64,000 bases of DNA from Marinobacter adhaerens HP15 (GTDB lineage Bacteria; Pseudomonadota; Gammaproteobacteria; Pseudomonadales; Oleiphilaceae), in assembly GCF_000166295.1 (NCBI RefSeq), contig NC_017506.1, positions 3,410,001 through 3,474,000 on the forward strand, read 5' to 3'. Below, in pieces: positions 47,144 through 56,051 of this stretch (position 1 is the stretch's first letter; each line of letters opens with the position of its first letter). The notes beneath the pieces were generated by a model. The model had not been told where the DNA came from and made no database searches. It was given only the letters and a program-made list of their open reading frames with translations. The translations under genes and the position numbers were made by a program.

Positions 47144-47986
47144 ATGGCAAAAACCCTGGTTCTTTCCATCGCGCTCTTTCTTGCCGCCTGCTCGCAGCCA
47201 GAAGACCCGCCACCGCTGGTTCCTGAAACAGCGGCAAAGGCAACGAAGACCGCTCCCGCTGCGCCGGCTCCCACAGAGCCGCGCCATAGCGTCGTCATTG
47301 CCGCTGATCCCTGGTGTCCTCACAATTGTGAAGCCGGCTCCGAGCACGAAGGCTATATGATAGATATTGCCAGGGAGGCGTTCGGACTCGCCGGTATCGA
47401 TGTCGAGTACGTGAACATGAGCTGGGCACGGGCCCTGCAACAGGCCCGGGACGGGTATATTGATGCGGTTGTAGGAGCCCTTCCGGGGGATGCGCCGGAC
47501 TTCGTGTTTCCGGACGCCGCTACTGGTTACTCGACGATCGCGCTCTACACGCACCCTGACAACAACTGGCAGTACGCTGGCATCGACTCACTCAGCCAAT
47601 CCAAGCTGCTGGCGATCAACGGCTACGCTTACTCACCGGAACTGGACAGCTATATCGAGAAGTACCAGGACGATCCGGAGCGGGTCTGGGTGCTGTCCGG
47701 GCCGGCACCACTGAGCCGGGCAATCGAACTCCTGCACCAGCAGCGCTCTGACGTATTCCCGGAAGACCGCTATGTGATGCAGTGGCAACTGGAGCAGGAG
47801 AACAACACGGAAAGCCTGCGAATGGCCGCGGTGATCCACGAGTCGCCGATCTACGTTGCATTTTCACCGGTCGGCCGTGATTCCGCCCAGCTCGCAGCGC
47901 TCATGTCAGAGGGAGCGAGAGCCCTGCAAAGCAGTGGGCGGGTGGAAGAGATCCTGACGCGCTATGGACTGTCGTGGTCAGACTGA
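47144..47986 (+). CDS. Lipoprotein with SBP_bac_3-type solute-binding domain
   Basis: 280 residues. The signal sequence ends in a lipobox LAAC (Cys16), so it is a lipid-anchored protein. A Pro/Ala/Thr-rich linker (20-48) precedes a solute-binding fold: DPWCPHNCEAGSEHEGYMIDIAREAFGLAGIDVEYVNMSWARALQ, and DAVVGAL. The first part carries a Cys pair (CPHNC). No permease or ATPase genes adjoin, so it may sense or bind a small ligand for another system. It overlaps the convergent MliC/META gene by 25 bp. Confidence 0.8.
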   Translation: MAKTLVLSIALFLAACSQPEDPPPLVPETAAKATKTAPAAPAPTEPRHSVVIAADPWCPHNCEAGSEHEGYMIDIAREAFGLAGIDVEYVNMSWARALQQARDGYIDAVVGALPGDAPDFVFPDAATGYSTIALYTHPDNNWQYAGIDSLSQSKLLAINGYAYSPELDSYIEKYQDDPERVWVLSGPAPLSRAIELLHQQRSDVFPEDRYVMQWQLEQENNTESLRMAAVIHESPIYVAFSPVGRDSAQLAALMSEGARALQSSGRVEEILTRYGLSWSD

Positions 47987-48936
47987 AACGCCCGGATCGA
48001 CTCACCGCCCGGTGTCGACAACAGCAGTTGGCCCTGCTGCCCGATCCGCACTGAACTCACCTGGTCCAGCAGGTTCAGAAACCGCTCTTCCTGATTCATC
48101 AGCGCGGGCGCACAGGCCATCCGTGTTGATACCAGTGGACCTATAGCCATGCCCTCACCCCTGAGTTCATAGGTGCCAGTGTATCGGTTGCAAGACGCCC
48201 TGCCCGCGATCCGATTGCCCTCAAGAAACTCGATCGTGATCCGGGACCGATCGATGATGCCTGCGCCCGCAAGATCCTCAACAACCCAGATTGCGCCCCG
48301 TAACAGACGCTGGCGATCACCACCACATCCCCTGAACTCATCATCACCGACCTGCAGGCGCACCTGCGCGGGATATTGAGCCCCGGACATGCTGTCGTCA
48401 CAGAGCTGACGGGCGACTGTCAGGGTAATGGGGAGATCTGCCAGCGTCGCGACAAATGTCCGCCCATGCCGGTTGGCTGTTTTGACTTCAACCGGTACCC
48501 GACGGGTTCCCTGTTCCTCGAAAGGCCGTGTTATCAAGAGCTCACCGCCCTCAAGCGTCGCGTGCCAGAAAGGCTCATTCCCCCGCGCCTCAAACGGCAT
48601 TTCCAGATCGCCAGGCTGCAAACACTCCGGATAGGTTTGCCCCTTCACTGTCAGGGTCGCTTTTTCACCCTTGCTCCAGAACCGCGTCTGGTCGTCGCCG
48701 GGGGCTACGTACAATGCGCCCGAGGCACTTACCTCCGGCTTGAGCAGAATACGTCGATCCAGATAGTCGATGCTGATCAGATCGCTGTCGTCTGTGCCGG
48801 AGACGGCAATATCGAGTTGCCCGCAAGCATAGCTCGCGGAAACCGGCTGACTGGTTTTGGATAGAAAGGAGCAGGCGGAGATGGCAAGGCTCGCCGCAGT
48901 GACGACGGACAACATCAAAACTCGTCGTGAGTGCAT
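47962..48936 (-). CDS. Multi-domain lipoprotein: MliC-like, COG3650-like and META domains
   Basis: 324 residues with a lipobox (ISAC, Cys22). Three modules are recognisable: an MliC-type lysozyme-inhibitor-like part (about 35-108, YACGQLDIAV, SASGALYVAPGDDQTRFWSKGEKATL, YPEC), a middle domain of the COG3650 kind (FEARGNEPFWHATLEGG..., RQLCDDSMSGAQYPAQVRL), and a C-terminal META domain (about 220-315) with ASCNRYTGTYELRGEGMAIGPLVSTRMACA. The last two occur together in other Marinobacter-like and Pseudomonas lipoproteins; the MliC addition is less usual. Probably an outer-membrane or periplasmic stress/defence protein. The MliC call is by pattern only. Confidence 0.7.
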   Translation of the reverse strand: MHSRRVLMLSVVTAASLAISACSFLSKTSQPVSASYACGQLDIAVSGTDDSDLISIDYLDRRILLKPEVSASGALYVAPGDDQTRFWSKGEKATLTVKGQTYPECLQPGDLEMPFEARGNEPFWHATLEGGELLITRPFEEQGTRRVPVEVKTANRHGRTFVATLADLPITLTVARQLCDDSMSGAQYPAQVRLQVGDDEFRGCGGDRQRLLRGAIWVVEDLAGAGIIDRSRITIEFLEGNRIAGRASCNRYTGTYELRGEGMAIGPLVSTRMACAPALMNQEERFLNLLDQVSSVRIGQQGQLLLSTPGGESIRAFQSDHDSP

Positions 48937-49076
48937 GGTCAGTTCCCTTGTTTGAGCGTCTTTTCGGCCTACAGTTTAGAACCCAACGACCGATGAGGCC
49001 ACCATGGGCATCTGATGGGACTTCTTATACCGCTCCACCGGCAGTATGCTAGAACGCTGAACCAAGGAGACACCCC

Positions 49077-49823
49077 ATGGCACTGAAACTTTACCAATTT
49101 GCCATTTCCCACTACTGCGAAAAAATACGCTGGGCCCTGGACTACAAGGGGCTCAACTACGAAACGGTGAACCTGCTGCCGGGACAACATGTGAAAACCA
49201 TCCGGAAACTGACGGGTGAAGCCTCCTCTGTGCCGGTGCTGGACCATGACGGCCACGTGGTTCAGGGCTCAGCCGCCATTCTGGATTACCTGGACCAGAC
49301 GTTTCCCGAGCACCCGCTGACACCGGCAGACCCGGACGTTCGTGAGCAGGCGCTGGCCTGGGAACGCCGGCTTGACGAGGAAGCGGGGCCGGCTATCCGC
49401 TGCTATTCCTACCACCACTTCCTGCAGCGCCCCAAAATTGTGGTACCCATGCTGGCCGCGGGAACGCCTTTCTATAACCGGATACTGCTCAGCCTTGCTT
49501 TCAGCCGGGTTGATGAAGTCATGCGTCAGTGGATGAAGATCAACGAAAAAACCTCTGAAAAGTCCCGCCAGGTAATGGAAGAGTTGCTCACCGAGCTGGC
49601 TGCCATCTACACCGAAAGGCCTTTCCTGGCCGGCGACCAGTTTTCGCGCGCAGACCTCACCGCAGCCGCCCTGTTTGCACCCATGTTCCAGCCCGCACAG
49701 TATCCGGTGCCATGGCCGAAAACTGCGCGAATTCCCAAAGACATCAAACATTGGCTGGACCAGTGGCAGCCACAGATCCGGGCTCTGGAAAAAGTGTACG
49801 AAGACAACCGTCGACCAGGCTGA
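49077..49823 (+). CDS. Glutathione S-transferase family protein
   Basis: 248 residues. Thioredoxin-fold N-terminus (LYQFAISHYCEKIRWALDYKGL with the Cys/Ser site CEK, then GEASSVPVLDHDGHVVQGSAAILDYLDQ) and a helical C-terminal domain with FSRADLTAAALFAPMFQPAQYP. It is divergent from the multi-domain lipoprotein gene across 140 bp. A second GST, at 41010-41627, is unrelated in detail. Substrate unknown. Confidence 0.86.
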   Translation: MALKLYQFAISHYCEKIRWALDYKGLNYETVNLLPGQHVKTIRKLTGEASSVPVLDHDGHVVQGSAAILDYLDQTFPEHPLTPADPDVREQALAWERRLDEEAGPAIRCYSYHHFLQRPKIVVPMLAAGTPFYNRILLSLAFSRVDEVMRQWMKINEKTSEKSRQVMEELLTELAAIYTERPFLAGDQFSRADLTAAALFAPMFQPAQYPVPWPKTARIPKDIKHWLDQWQPQIRALEKVYEDNRRPG

Positions 49824-49931
49824 GTACCGGATTGTCGGAATCCGTTAGCCAATCTGGCGTGAACCGACATTCCGGTTTCCGGGTTACGTGCCAGAATAAA
49901 CGGACTTGATGAGGAAACCGGCAGAAACCCG

Positions 49932-50918
49932 ATGGCTTTGACCGACATGATACTGGCCGTACTGGAAGACAGCGGCCTGCTTTCTCTCTGGGCGATGGCT
50001 GCGCCTTGGCTGGCGCTGGATGAACGCCAACTGATCTTTGTGATTGCAACACCGGTTTTTGTGGGCGTTACCCTGTGGGAATACCTGAAGATTCGCCACG
50101 ATCCGCAGCTGATGGATACCCGTGAGGCGGTCAGAAACTTTGCCCTAGGCGCCGGCTATCAGGTGACCGAACTGCTCTTCGCCGGCCTCATTGCCTTCCC
50201 TGTCTATGCCCTGTGCTACCACTACCGGCTGTTTGATCTGGAATTGAACGGATTCACCGTGCTGCTGGCTTTTCTGGGCGTGGACTTCTGTTTCTACTGG
50301 ATGCACAGGGCCAGTCACAGGGTGCGCTGGTTCTGGGCGGCCCATGTGGTTCACCATTCCTCCGAGCGGATGAACTTCTCCACTGCCATGCGCCAGAATG
50401 CCACCAACATTTTCAACGGCATGTGGGTGTTCTACCTGCCCCTGGCGCTGCTGGGACTCAATCCTGTCTGGATCGGCGTAGCCTATGCCCTGTCGCTCGT
50501 CTACCAGTTCTTTATTCACACCACACTGGTCGGGAAGCTGCCCGGCTGGGTCGAACTGGTGTTCAACACGCCCAGCCATCACCGCGTCCATCATGGCCGA
50601 AATCCCGGCTACATCGACCGTAATTACGGCGGCACGCTGATAGTGTGGGATCGCCTGTTCGGCACGTTTGTCGATGAAAATGCCCAGGATCCGCCCGAAT
50701 ACGGCATCACCCGGCCTGTTCGCTCCAATAACCTGATTGTGCTCTGGACCCACGAATACGTGGACCTGTTCCGCGACATGGCACAGCCCGGCGGATTATT
50801 GTCTCGCCTTACCCATCTATGGAAACCGCCGGAGTGGCAACGCCCGGCTGCGGAGAAAAACAACAAGGAACCGGGTCGTGACAACGAACGAACACCCTCT
50901 GACGCTGAGCAGTGGTGA
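49932..50918 (+). CDS. Sterol desaturase / fatty acid hydroxylase family protein
   Basis: 328 residues. Several membrane helices plus the eight-histidine diiron motif: HRASH, HVVHHSSERMN and HRVHHGRN. Members are membrane di-iron hydroxylases or desaturases acting on lipids or ether lipids. The following alpha/beta-hydrolase gene begins inside this one (overlap of 41 bp), so the two are probably co-translated. Confidence 0.88.
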   Translation: MALTDMILAVLEDSGLLSLWAMAAPWLALDERQLIFVIATPVFVGVTLWEYLKIRHDPQLMDTREAVRNFALGAGYQVTELLFAGLIAFPVYALCYHYRLFDLELNGFTVLLAFLGVDFCFYWMHRASHRVRWFWAAHVVHHSSERMNFSTAMRQNATNIFNGMWVFYLPLALLGLNPVWIGVAYALSLVYQFFIHTTLVGKLPGWVELVFNTPSHHRVHHGRNPGYIDRNYGGTLIVWDRLFGTFVDENAQDPPEYGITRPVRSNNLIVLWTHEYVDLFRDMAQPGGLLSRLTHLWKPPEWQRPAAEKNNKEPGRDNERTPSDAEQW

Positions 50919-51846
50919 TGACCACAGCATAGCCGGAACAGTCTTTACCCCGACGGCTCCCACCGGCCTTCTGATCATCAGCCACGGCATGGCCGAGCAT
51001 GGCGACCGTTACCAGTCTCTCGCTCGCTGGCTCTGCGAACGCGGCATGGCCGTTATCACCTTTCACCACCGGGGCCATGGCCCGAATTCAGGAGTCGAGA
51101 ACCTGGGGCACTATGCGGACCAGAACGGCTGGGCCAGCGTGTTGGCCGACCTGCACCAGGTGGTCCAACACGCCCGTTCACAGTTTCCCGGGCTGCCGGT
51201 CAACCTGCTGGGCCACAGCATGGGCTCGTTCATTGCCCAGGGTTACGCCCAGAGGTACGGTGATTCCCTGGATACCCTGATCCTGAGCGCCACCAACCGG
51301 ATTGATCGGGGCCAGCTATTGGCATCCCGGGCCCTGATCGGCCTGATCCGACTGCTCCAGGGCAAGCGGCACCGCAGCCCGTTGATTACCCGCATGACCT
51401 TTGAGCAGTTCAATCGCCGGTTCCGCCCCAACCGGACCCATGCCGATTGGCTCAGCCGCGATCCGCACCAGGTTGACGCCTACGTTGCCGATCCGCTTTG
51501 CGGGTTTCAATGCTCAACCGGGCTCTGGCTGGATTTTATCGGCGGCATGCTGGCCATCAAGCCGCCGACCTGGCGAAAAGACCTGCCTGTGCACCTGTTC
51601 TCTGGAACGGCGGACGCGGTTGGTGAAATGGGCCGCGGCGTGCGCCAGCACTTTCAGGCCATTCGAGAGGCGGGTGTTGGCCATGTGACCCTGAGGTTGT
51701 TTGAGGGCGGGCGCCATGAGATGCTCAACGAAACCAACCGGGACGAGGTGTGGCAATACTTGCATTCCCTGTGCCTGCATAGGGACAATGCGTCTGCCCA
51801 ATCAACCGCCGAACAGAAAGCCCTGCTCCATGCCAGAGCCCCATGA
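50878..51846 (+). CDS. Alpha/beta-hydrolase (monoacylglycerol lipase-like)
   Basis: 322 residues from a GTG with AAGGAA 7 nt upstream; an upstream ATG in the same frame lies deep inside the desaturase gene. Motifs: ISHGMAEHGDRY (oxyanion), FHHRGHGPNSG, nucleophile LLGHSMGSFIAQ, LFSGTADAVGEMGRG (Asp) and FEGGRHEMLNE (His). This pattern is that of the YtpA/monoglyceride-lipase family. The overlap with the desaturase gene suggests a shared role in lipid turnover, an inference. Confidence 0.84.
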   Translation: MTTNEHPLTLSSGDDHSIAGTVFTPTAPTGLLIISHGMAEHGDRYQSLARWLCERGMAVITFHHRGHGPNSGVENLGHYADQNGWASVLADLHQVVQHARSQFPGLPVNLLGHSMGSFIAQGYAQRYGDSLDTLILSATNRIDRGQLLASRALIGLIRLLQGKRHRSPLITRMTFEQFNRRFRPNRTHADWLSRDPHQVDAYVADPLCGFQCSTGLWLDFIGGMLAIKPPTWRKDLPVHLFSGTADAVGEMGRGVRQHFQAIREAGVGHVTLRLFEGGRHEMLNETNRDEVWQYLHSLCLHRDNASAQSTAEQKALLHARAP

Positions 51847-52633
51847 GCGCCGCACCAGAATCTGCCACCCAATAACCCGGGCTTTCGCCTGCCTGTGCGT
51901 GTTGTTCAGTTTTGCTTCCGGAGCCATCGCCGGCGAAGTCAGTATTGGTGTGGCCGCAAACTTCACCGATACCACCCAGGAACTGACCAGGCACTTTGAA
52001 GCGGAAACCGGTCACCGGGTGTCCGCCAGCTTTGGCTCTACCGGCAAACTTTACGCCCAGATCAGGAACGGCGCGCCCTTCGACGTATTCATGGCGGCCG
52101 ACGTGCTCAGGCCAGAGCTAATCGAAGAGGCGCAGGTCGGGGTCAACGGAACCCGCTTTACCTATGCCCGGGGCAAGCTGGTGCTCTGGAGCCCGGCTCC
52201 CGATGCGTTTGAGGATGCCCCGCGCTATCTGGAGCAGCAACCCTTCGCCAGGCTGGCCATCGCCAACCCGAAAACCGCACCCTATGGCCTGGCTGCCCAG
52301 CAGGTTCTTGAGCACATCGGCCAATGGCAAACGTTGCAACCGAAACTGGTCCGCGGTGATTCCATAGCCCAGACGTTCCAGTTTGTTGTCAGTCGCAATG
52401 CCCAGGCCGGTTTCGTGGCCGCTTCCCAGGTGAAAGTCTGGGACGAGGATGCCGGCACCCTATGGCAGGTGCCTCAGGCCTATTACCAGCCCATCGACCA
52501 GCAGGCCATCCTGCTGAACCGGGGCGCCAGCAATGAAGCAGCCCGCGCCTGGATGGATTTCCTGAAATCCGATACAGCCATCGGCATCATCCGGAGCTAT
52601 GGTTACGACGAAGGACATGACGCGATCAACTGA
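51830..52633 (+). CDS. modA: Molybdate ABC transporter binding protein ModA
   Basis: 267 residues with a signal sequence (cleavage near GAIAG). The ModA core shows VSIGVAANFTDTTQELTRHFEAETGHRVSASFGSTGKLYAQI, GAPFDVFMAADVLRPE, IANPKTAPYG, and GFVAASQV. It captures molybdate or tungstate in the periplasm. The start overlaps the hydrolase stop by 17 bp, and modB follows with TGATG overlap. Confidence 0.93.
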   Translation: MPEPHERRTRICHPITRAFACLCVLFSFASGAIAGEVSIGVAANFTDTTQELTRHFEAETGHRVSASFGSTGKLYAQIRNGAPFDVFMAADVLRPELIEEAQVGVNGTRFTYARGKLVLWSPAPDAFEDAPRYLEQQPFARLAIANPKTAPYGLAAQQVLEHIGQWQTLQPKLVRGDSIAQTFQFVVSRNAQAGFVAASQVKVWDEDAGTLWQVPQAYYQPIDQQAILLNRGASNEAARAWMDFLKSDTAIGIIRSYGYDEGHDAIN

Positions 52634-53313
52634 TGTTTGAAACCTACTGGGATCCAGTCTGGCTGACTCTGAAACTGGCCACGACAACCACTCTGCTGCT
52701 GTTGCTGATAGGCACGCCCATCGCCTGGTGGCTCGCCAGAACCCGGCACTGGCTGCGCCAACCGGTAGCGGCCGTGGTCGCGCTGCCTCTGGTTTTGCCG
52801 CCCACGGTCCTTGGCTTTTACCTGCTGCTGGTGATGGGGCCAGAAGGCTGGGTTGGCCAGGTCACCCAGTCGCTCGGCATCGGGCTGTTGCCGTTTACCT
52901 TCGAGGGTCTGGTGGTGGCTTCCGTGATCTATTCCCTGCCGTTTACGGTGCAACCGCTGCAGAATGCCTTCGAGTCGGTTGGCGACCGTTTCCTCGAGGT
53001 CGCTGCCACGCTCCGCGCCGCGCCCTGGGATCGCTTCCTGTTTGTTGCCGTGCCCCTTGCCCGCAACGGTTTCCTCACTGCCGCCGTACTGACCTTCGCC
53101 CATACCATTGGCGAGTTCGGCGTGATTCTGATGATCGGGGGTAACATTCCCGGGGAAACCAAAGTTCTCTCCGTTGCTATCTATGACCACGTGGAATCCC
53201 TCGAATACACCGAGGCACACTGGCTTTCTGCCGGCATGGTGGTGTTCTCCTTCGTGGTTCTGGTCACCCTCTACGCTCTCAACGGTAAGGCCCGGTCGGG
53301 AGCACTGAGATGA
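52633..53313 (+). CDS. modB: Molybdate ABC transporter permease ModB
   Basis: 226 residues. Five or six membrane helices with the ABC permease EAA-type loop (LEVAATLRAAPWDRFLFVAVPLARNGFLTA) and TFAHTIGEFGVILMIGGNIPGETK, which is typical of ModB. It overlaps modA by one base and modC by four. Confidence 0.94.
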   Translation: MFETYWDPVWLTLKLATTTTLLLLLIGTPIAWWLARTRHWLRQPVAAVVALPLVLPPTVLGFYLLLVMGPEGWVGQVTQSLGIGLLPFTFEGLVVASVIYSLPFTVQPLQNAFESVGDRFLEVAATLRAAPWDRFLFVAVPLARNGFLTAAVLTFAHTIGEFGVILMIGGNIPGETKVLSVAIYDHVESLEYTEAHWLSAGMVVFSFVVLVTLYALNGKARSGALR

Positions 53314-54392
53314 GCGAAAAGAAAAGCATCTCTGCCCGCTTCCGTTGCGCGTTTCCCGGGTTTGGTCTGGACGTTGACCTGACCCTGCCCGGCACAGGCA
53401 TCACCGCCCTGTTCGGGCATTCCGGCTGCGGCAAGACCACTGTTTTGCGCTGTATGGCGGGCCTGCACCGCGCAGAGGGAGCCATGACCGTTCTCGACGA
53501 ACACTGGCAAAGCGCTGATACTTTCCTGCCGGTTCATAAACGTCCCCTCGCCTATGTATTCCAGGAAACCCACCTGTTTCCCCATCTGACCGTGCGCAAG
53601 AATCTTGAATTCGGATACCGGCGCATTCCGGCCACGGACCGGCAGATCGGGTTTGACGAGGCAGTGAACTGGCTGGGACTCGGCGGCCACCTGGACCGTA
53701 TGCCCGCAGGCCTGTCCGGGGGCGAGCGCCAGCGGGTAGCGATAGCCCGCGCGCTGCTGACCAGTCCCCGGCTGTTACTTATGGACGAACCGATGTCGGC
53801 CCTGGACAAAGCCAGCAAACACGACATCCTGCCCTATCTGGAGCGTCTTAGGGACGCCCTGGCCATCCCGATCGTATATGTCTCCCACTCTACCGCAGAG
53901 GTGGCCCGGCTCGCCGACCATCTGGTGGTCATGGAGGACGGCAAGGTGTTAGCCAGCGGGCCGACCCGGGAGACACTTGCACGCATGGACAACCCGTTCC
54001 GTCTCGAGGACGACGCGGGCGTGCTTGTGGAGGGGACAATAAGAGAACTGGATCAGCGCTGGCACCTGGCGCGCTTTGAGTTCGACGGTGGCTCCCTGTG
54101 GCTGCGCCGGGACAACGGCATGAAAATCGGGGATCGGGTCCGGATCCAGTTGCTGTCCCGGGACATCAGCCTGGCTCTGGAAGAGAACCCTGACCAGAGC
54201 ATCCAGAACCTGGTTCCGGCAACCATTGACCGGATTGAGCCGGACGTTACCCCCGGCGTCAGTATCGTCCGCCTGCTCGCCGGACCCACACCGGTCATGT
54301 CCCGACTGACCACCCGGGCTGTTGACCAGCTGGCCCTGGAACCCGGCCGGCAGGTGTGGATGCAGATCAAGTCAGTGGCCCTGGCCGACTGA
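53310..54392 (+). CDS. modC: Molybdate ABC transporter ATPase ModC
   Basis: 360 residues. Walker A GHSGCGKTT, signature LSGGERQRVAIARAL, Walker B LLLMDEPMSALD, and the H-loop YVSHSTAEVARLADH. The C-terminal ~70-100 residues form the TOBE/MOP-like molybdate-sensing domain (RVRIQLLSRDISLALEENPDQSIQNLVPATI). The perfect palindrome at 54411-54448 follows. No modE repressor is nearby. Confidence 0.95.
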   Translation: MSEKKSISARFRCAFPGFGLDVDLTLPGTGITALFGHSGCGKTTVLRCMAGLHRAEGAMTVLDEHWQSADTFLPVHKRPLAYVFQETHLFPHLTVRKNLEFGYRRIPATDRQIGFDEAVNWLGLGGHLDRMPAGLSGGERQRVAIARALLTSPRLLLMDEPMSALDKASKHDILPYLERLRDALAIPIVYVSHSTAEVARLADHLVVMEDGKVLASGPTRETLARMDNPFRLEDDAGVLVEGTIRELDQRWHLARFEFDGGSLWLRRDNGMKIGDRVRIQLLSRDISLALEENPDQSIQNLVPATIDRIEPDVTPGVSIVRLLAGPTPVMSRLTTRAVDQLALEPGRQVWMQIKSVALAD

Positions 54393-54410
54393 CACCGGCG
54401 CCCCTGCCCC

Positions 54411-54448
54411 AACCAGAAAGGCCGCTGATATCAGCGGCCTTTCTGGTT
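54411..54448. terminator. 38-bp perfect palindrome, bidirectional terminator
   Basis: 19 bp on each side (54411-54429 and 54430-54448) form an exact inverted repeat with a core GCTGAT|ATCAGC. It separates modC from the end of the vfr-type gene, which converge. AGAAAG and CTTTCT flanks give U/A runs on both strands, so it can act both ways. Confidence 0.85.
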
Positions 54449-54474
54449 ACATCGATGCTCTGCTGTCCGGAGAC

Positions 54475-55116
54475 TCAGCGGGTGCCGTACACCACCATCG
54501 TTTTGCCCTTGACCCGAACCAGGCCCTGATCTTCCAGGGTCTTCAGAACCCGTCCAACCATCTCCCGGGAACAACCCACGATACGGCCGATTTCCTGGCG
54601 GGTAATCTTGATCTGCATGCCGTCCGGGTGAGTCATGGCATCCGGCTCCTTGCAGAGATCCAGCAGGGTGCGGGCGACCCGGCCGGTCACATCCAGGAAC
54701 GCGAGATCACCCACCTTGCGCGTGGTCTGGCGGAGGCGGGAAGCCATCTGCTCGCCAATGAAATACAGAACCCTGGGATCCTGCTGGGCAATCTCACGGA
54801 ATTTGGTGTAGCTGATCTCCGCCACTTCGCACTCGGTCTTGGCCTTTACCCAGGCGCTGCGGGAATCCATGTTGTCGAACAGCCCCATTTCACCGAAAAA
54901 GTCACCGGCGTTCAGGTAGGCCATGATCATCTCGCGACCATCGTCGTCTTCAATGATAACCGTCACCGAGCCTTTGACGATGTAGAACAGGGAATCGCTC
55001 TTGTCCCCGGCATAGATAATCGTGCTCTTGGCTGGGTAACGGCGGCGATGGCACTGCGAAAGGAAATAGTCGAGATGCTTGGTTTTCTGCTCAACCGGCT
55101 TGACGATAGTGGCCAT
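54475..55116 (-). CDS. vfr: cAMP-receptor protein (CRP/Vfr)
   Basis: 213 residues. The N-terminal cyclic-nucleotide-binding domain has [38 protein letters not shown] and [18 protein letters not shown], close to CRP/Vfr. The C-terminal winged helix contains [30 protein letters not shown]. Global regulator of catabolic, virulence or motility genes through cAMP. In Pseudomonas vfr sits beside trpC and osmC; here osmC follows divergently but trpC is 14 kb away. Confidence 0.92.
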   Translation of the reverse strand: MATIVKPVEQKTKHLDYFLSQCHRRRYPAKSTIIYAGDKSDSLFYIVKGSVTVIIEDDDGREMIMAYLNAGDFFGEMGLFDNMDSRSAWVKAKTECEVAEISYTKFREIAQQDPRVLYFIGEQMASRLRQTTRKVGDLAFLDVTGRVARTLLDLCKEPDAMTHPDGMQIKITRQEIGRIVGCSREMVGRVLKTLEDQGLVRVKGKTMVVYGTR

Positions 55117-55381
55117 AATGCGAGTCGTGCCTCCTCAGATACTGGCGGGTCCCAATGTTTGTTATGCACCCGGCTTTCCTTGCGGGTTCGTTCTTTTTTA
55201 CTGCAAAACTCCGCAACTTATAACAAGAAGGTCTGTTGCGGGCAACCGGAAAGAGTATACAACATGTATCCGAGATCGGCCTGCCTGGCGAAGCCGGTTG
55301 TGCTAGCATCCGGCCACAGGTCATCTTTATCGGGGCCAACACACCAGTTGGTCCCGCGTCATCACAACGGAGAGTCGTCCC

Positions 55382-55804
55382 ATGAAAGCAACCGTAGACT
55401 GGACCGGCAACGCCAGTTTCAAAGCCACCAGCGGCAGTGGCCACAGCGTGCAGCTTGATGGCCCGCCAGACCACGGCGGTGAGAACCTGGGCCCGCGCCC
55501 CATGGAAATGCTGCTGATGGGGCTCGGAGGCTGTTCGGCGTTCGACGTCATGAGCATCCTGAAGAAAAGCCGCCAGGACGTGACCGCTTGCCACGCCGAG
55601 CTCGAAGCAGAGCGGGCCGACGCGGTTCCGGCGGTGTTTACACGCATTCACCTGCACTTCGTGGTAACCGGAAACAGCCTGAAAGACAATCTGGTCAAGC
55701 GGGCCGTGAGCCTGTCGGCAGAAAAGTACTGCTCCGCATCTATCATGCTTGAGAAGGCCGGCGTCGAGATCAGTCACAGCTACGAGGTTCACCAGGCGTC
55801 ATAA
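55382..55804 (+). CDS. OsmC family protein
   Basis: 140 residues. OsmC/YhfA-like peroxiredoxin fold with two conserved Cys: LLMGLGGCSAFDVMSIL and AEKYCSASIML. It probably reduces organic hydroperoxides or has a small redox role. Divergent from the vfr-type gene over a 265-bp spacer; I see no obvious palindromic CRP site there. Confidence 0.86.
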   Translation: MKATVDWTGNASFKATSGSGHSVQLDGPPDHGGENLGPRPMEMLLMGLGGCSAFDVMSILKKSRQDVTACHAELEAERADAVPAVFTRIHLHFVVTGNSLKDNLVKRAVSLSAEKYCSASIMLEKAGVEISHSYEVHQAS

Positions 55805-55884
55805 CCCGTGTGAGAAATCTCGCCAGGGCCGCTCATGGACCGATTCCCCGGGCCGGATGCAGGGGAAATCACGAATGCTAAAAT

Positions 55885-55929
55885 GTCATTGCGAATACTA
55901 TTCAACGTCACTTGCGGTGTGCATAATAC
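55885..55929 (+). promoter_or_regulatory. Candidate promoter for speD
   Basis: TTCAAC and TAATAC are about 17 bp apart just upstream of position 55935. Around the -10 is a partial inverted repeat GGTGTGC-ATAAT-ACGCACC. The spacing and location fit a sigma-70 promoter, but this is a by-eye call. Confidence 0.4.
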
Positions 55930-55992
55930 GCACCCTCTCCGCCGGTCTGCGCAAAAGGTGAACAACCCGGTCAGTAGTCGGTGGCGGCCTCG

Positions 55993-56017
55993 GCAGAGCT
56001 CAGCAATGCAGCTCTGC
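55993..56017 (+). promoter_or_regulatory. 8-bp hairpin in the speD 5' untranslated region
   Basis: GCAGAGCT (55993-56000) and AGCTCTGC (56010-56017) are perfectly complementary across 9 nt, 34 bp before the speD ATG. No U-run follows. A role in polyamine-responsive control is possible but unsupported. Confidence 0.35.
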
Positions 56018-56051
56018 AGTCATTCATCTCCACGATCCGGAGGGGCTGAGC

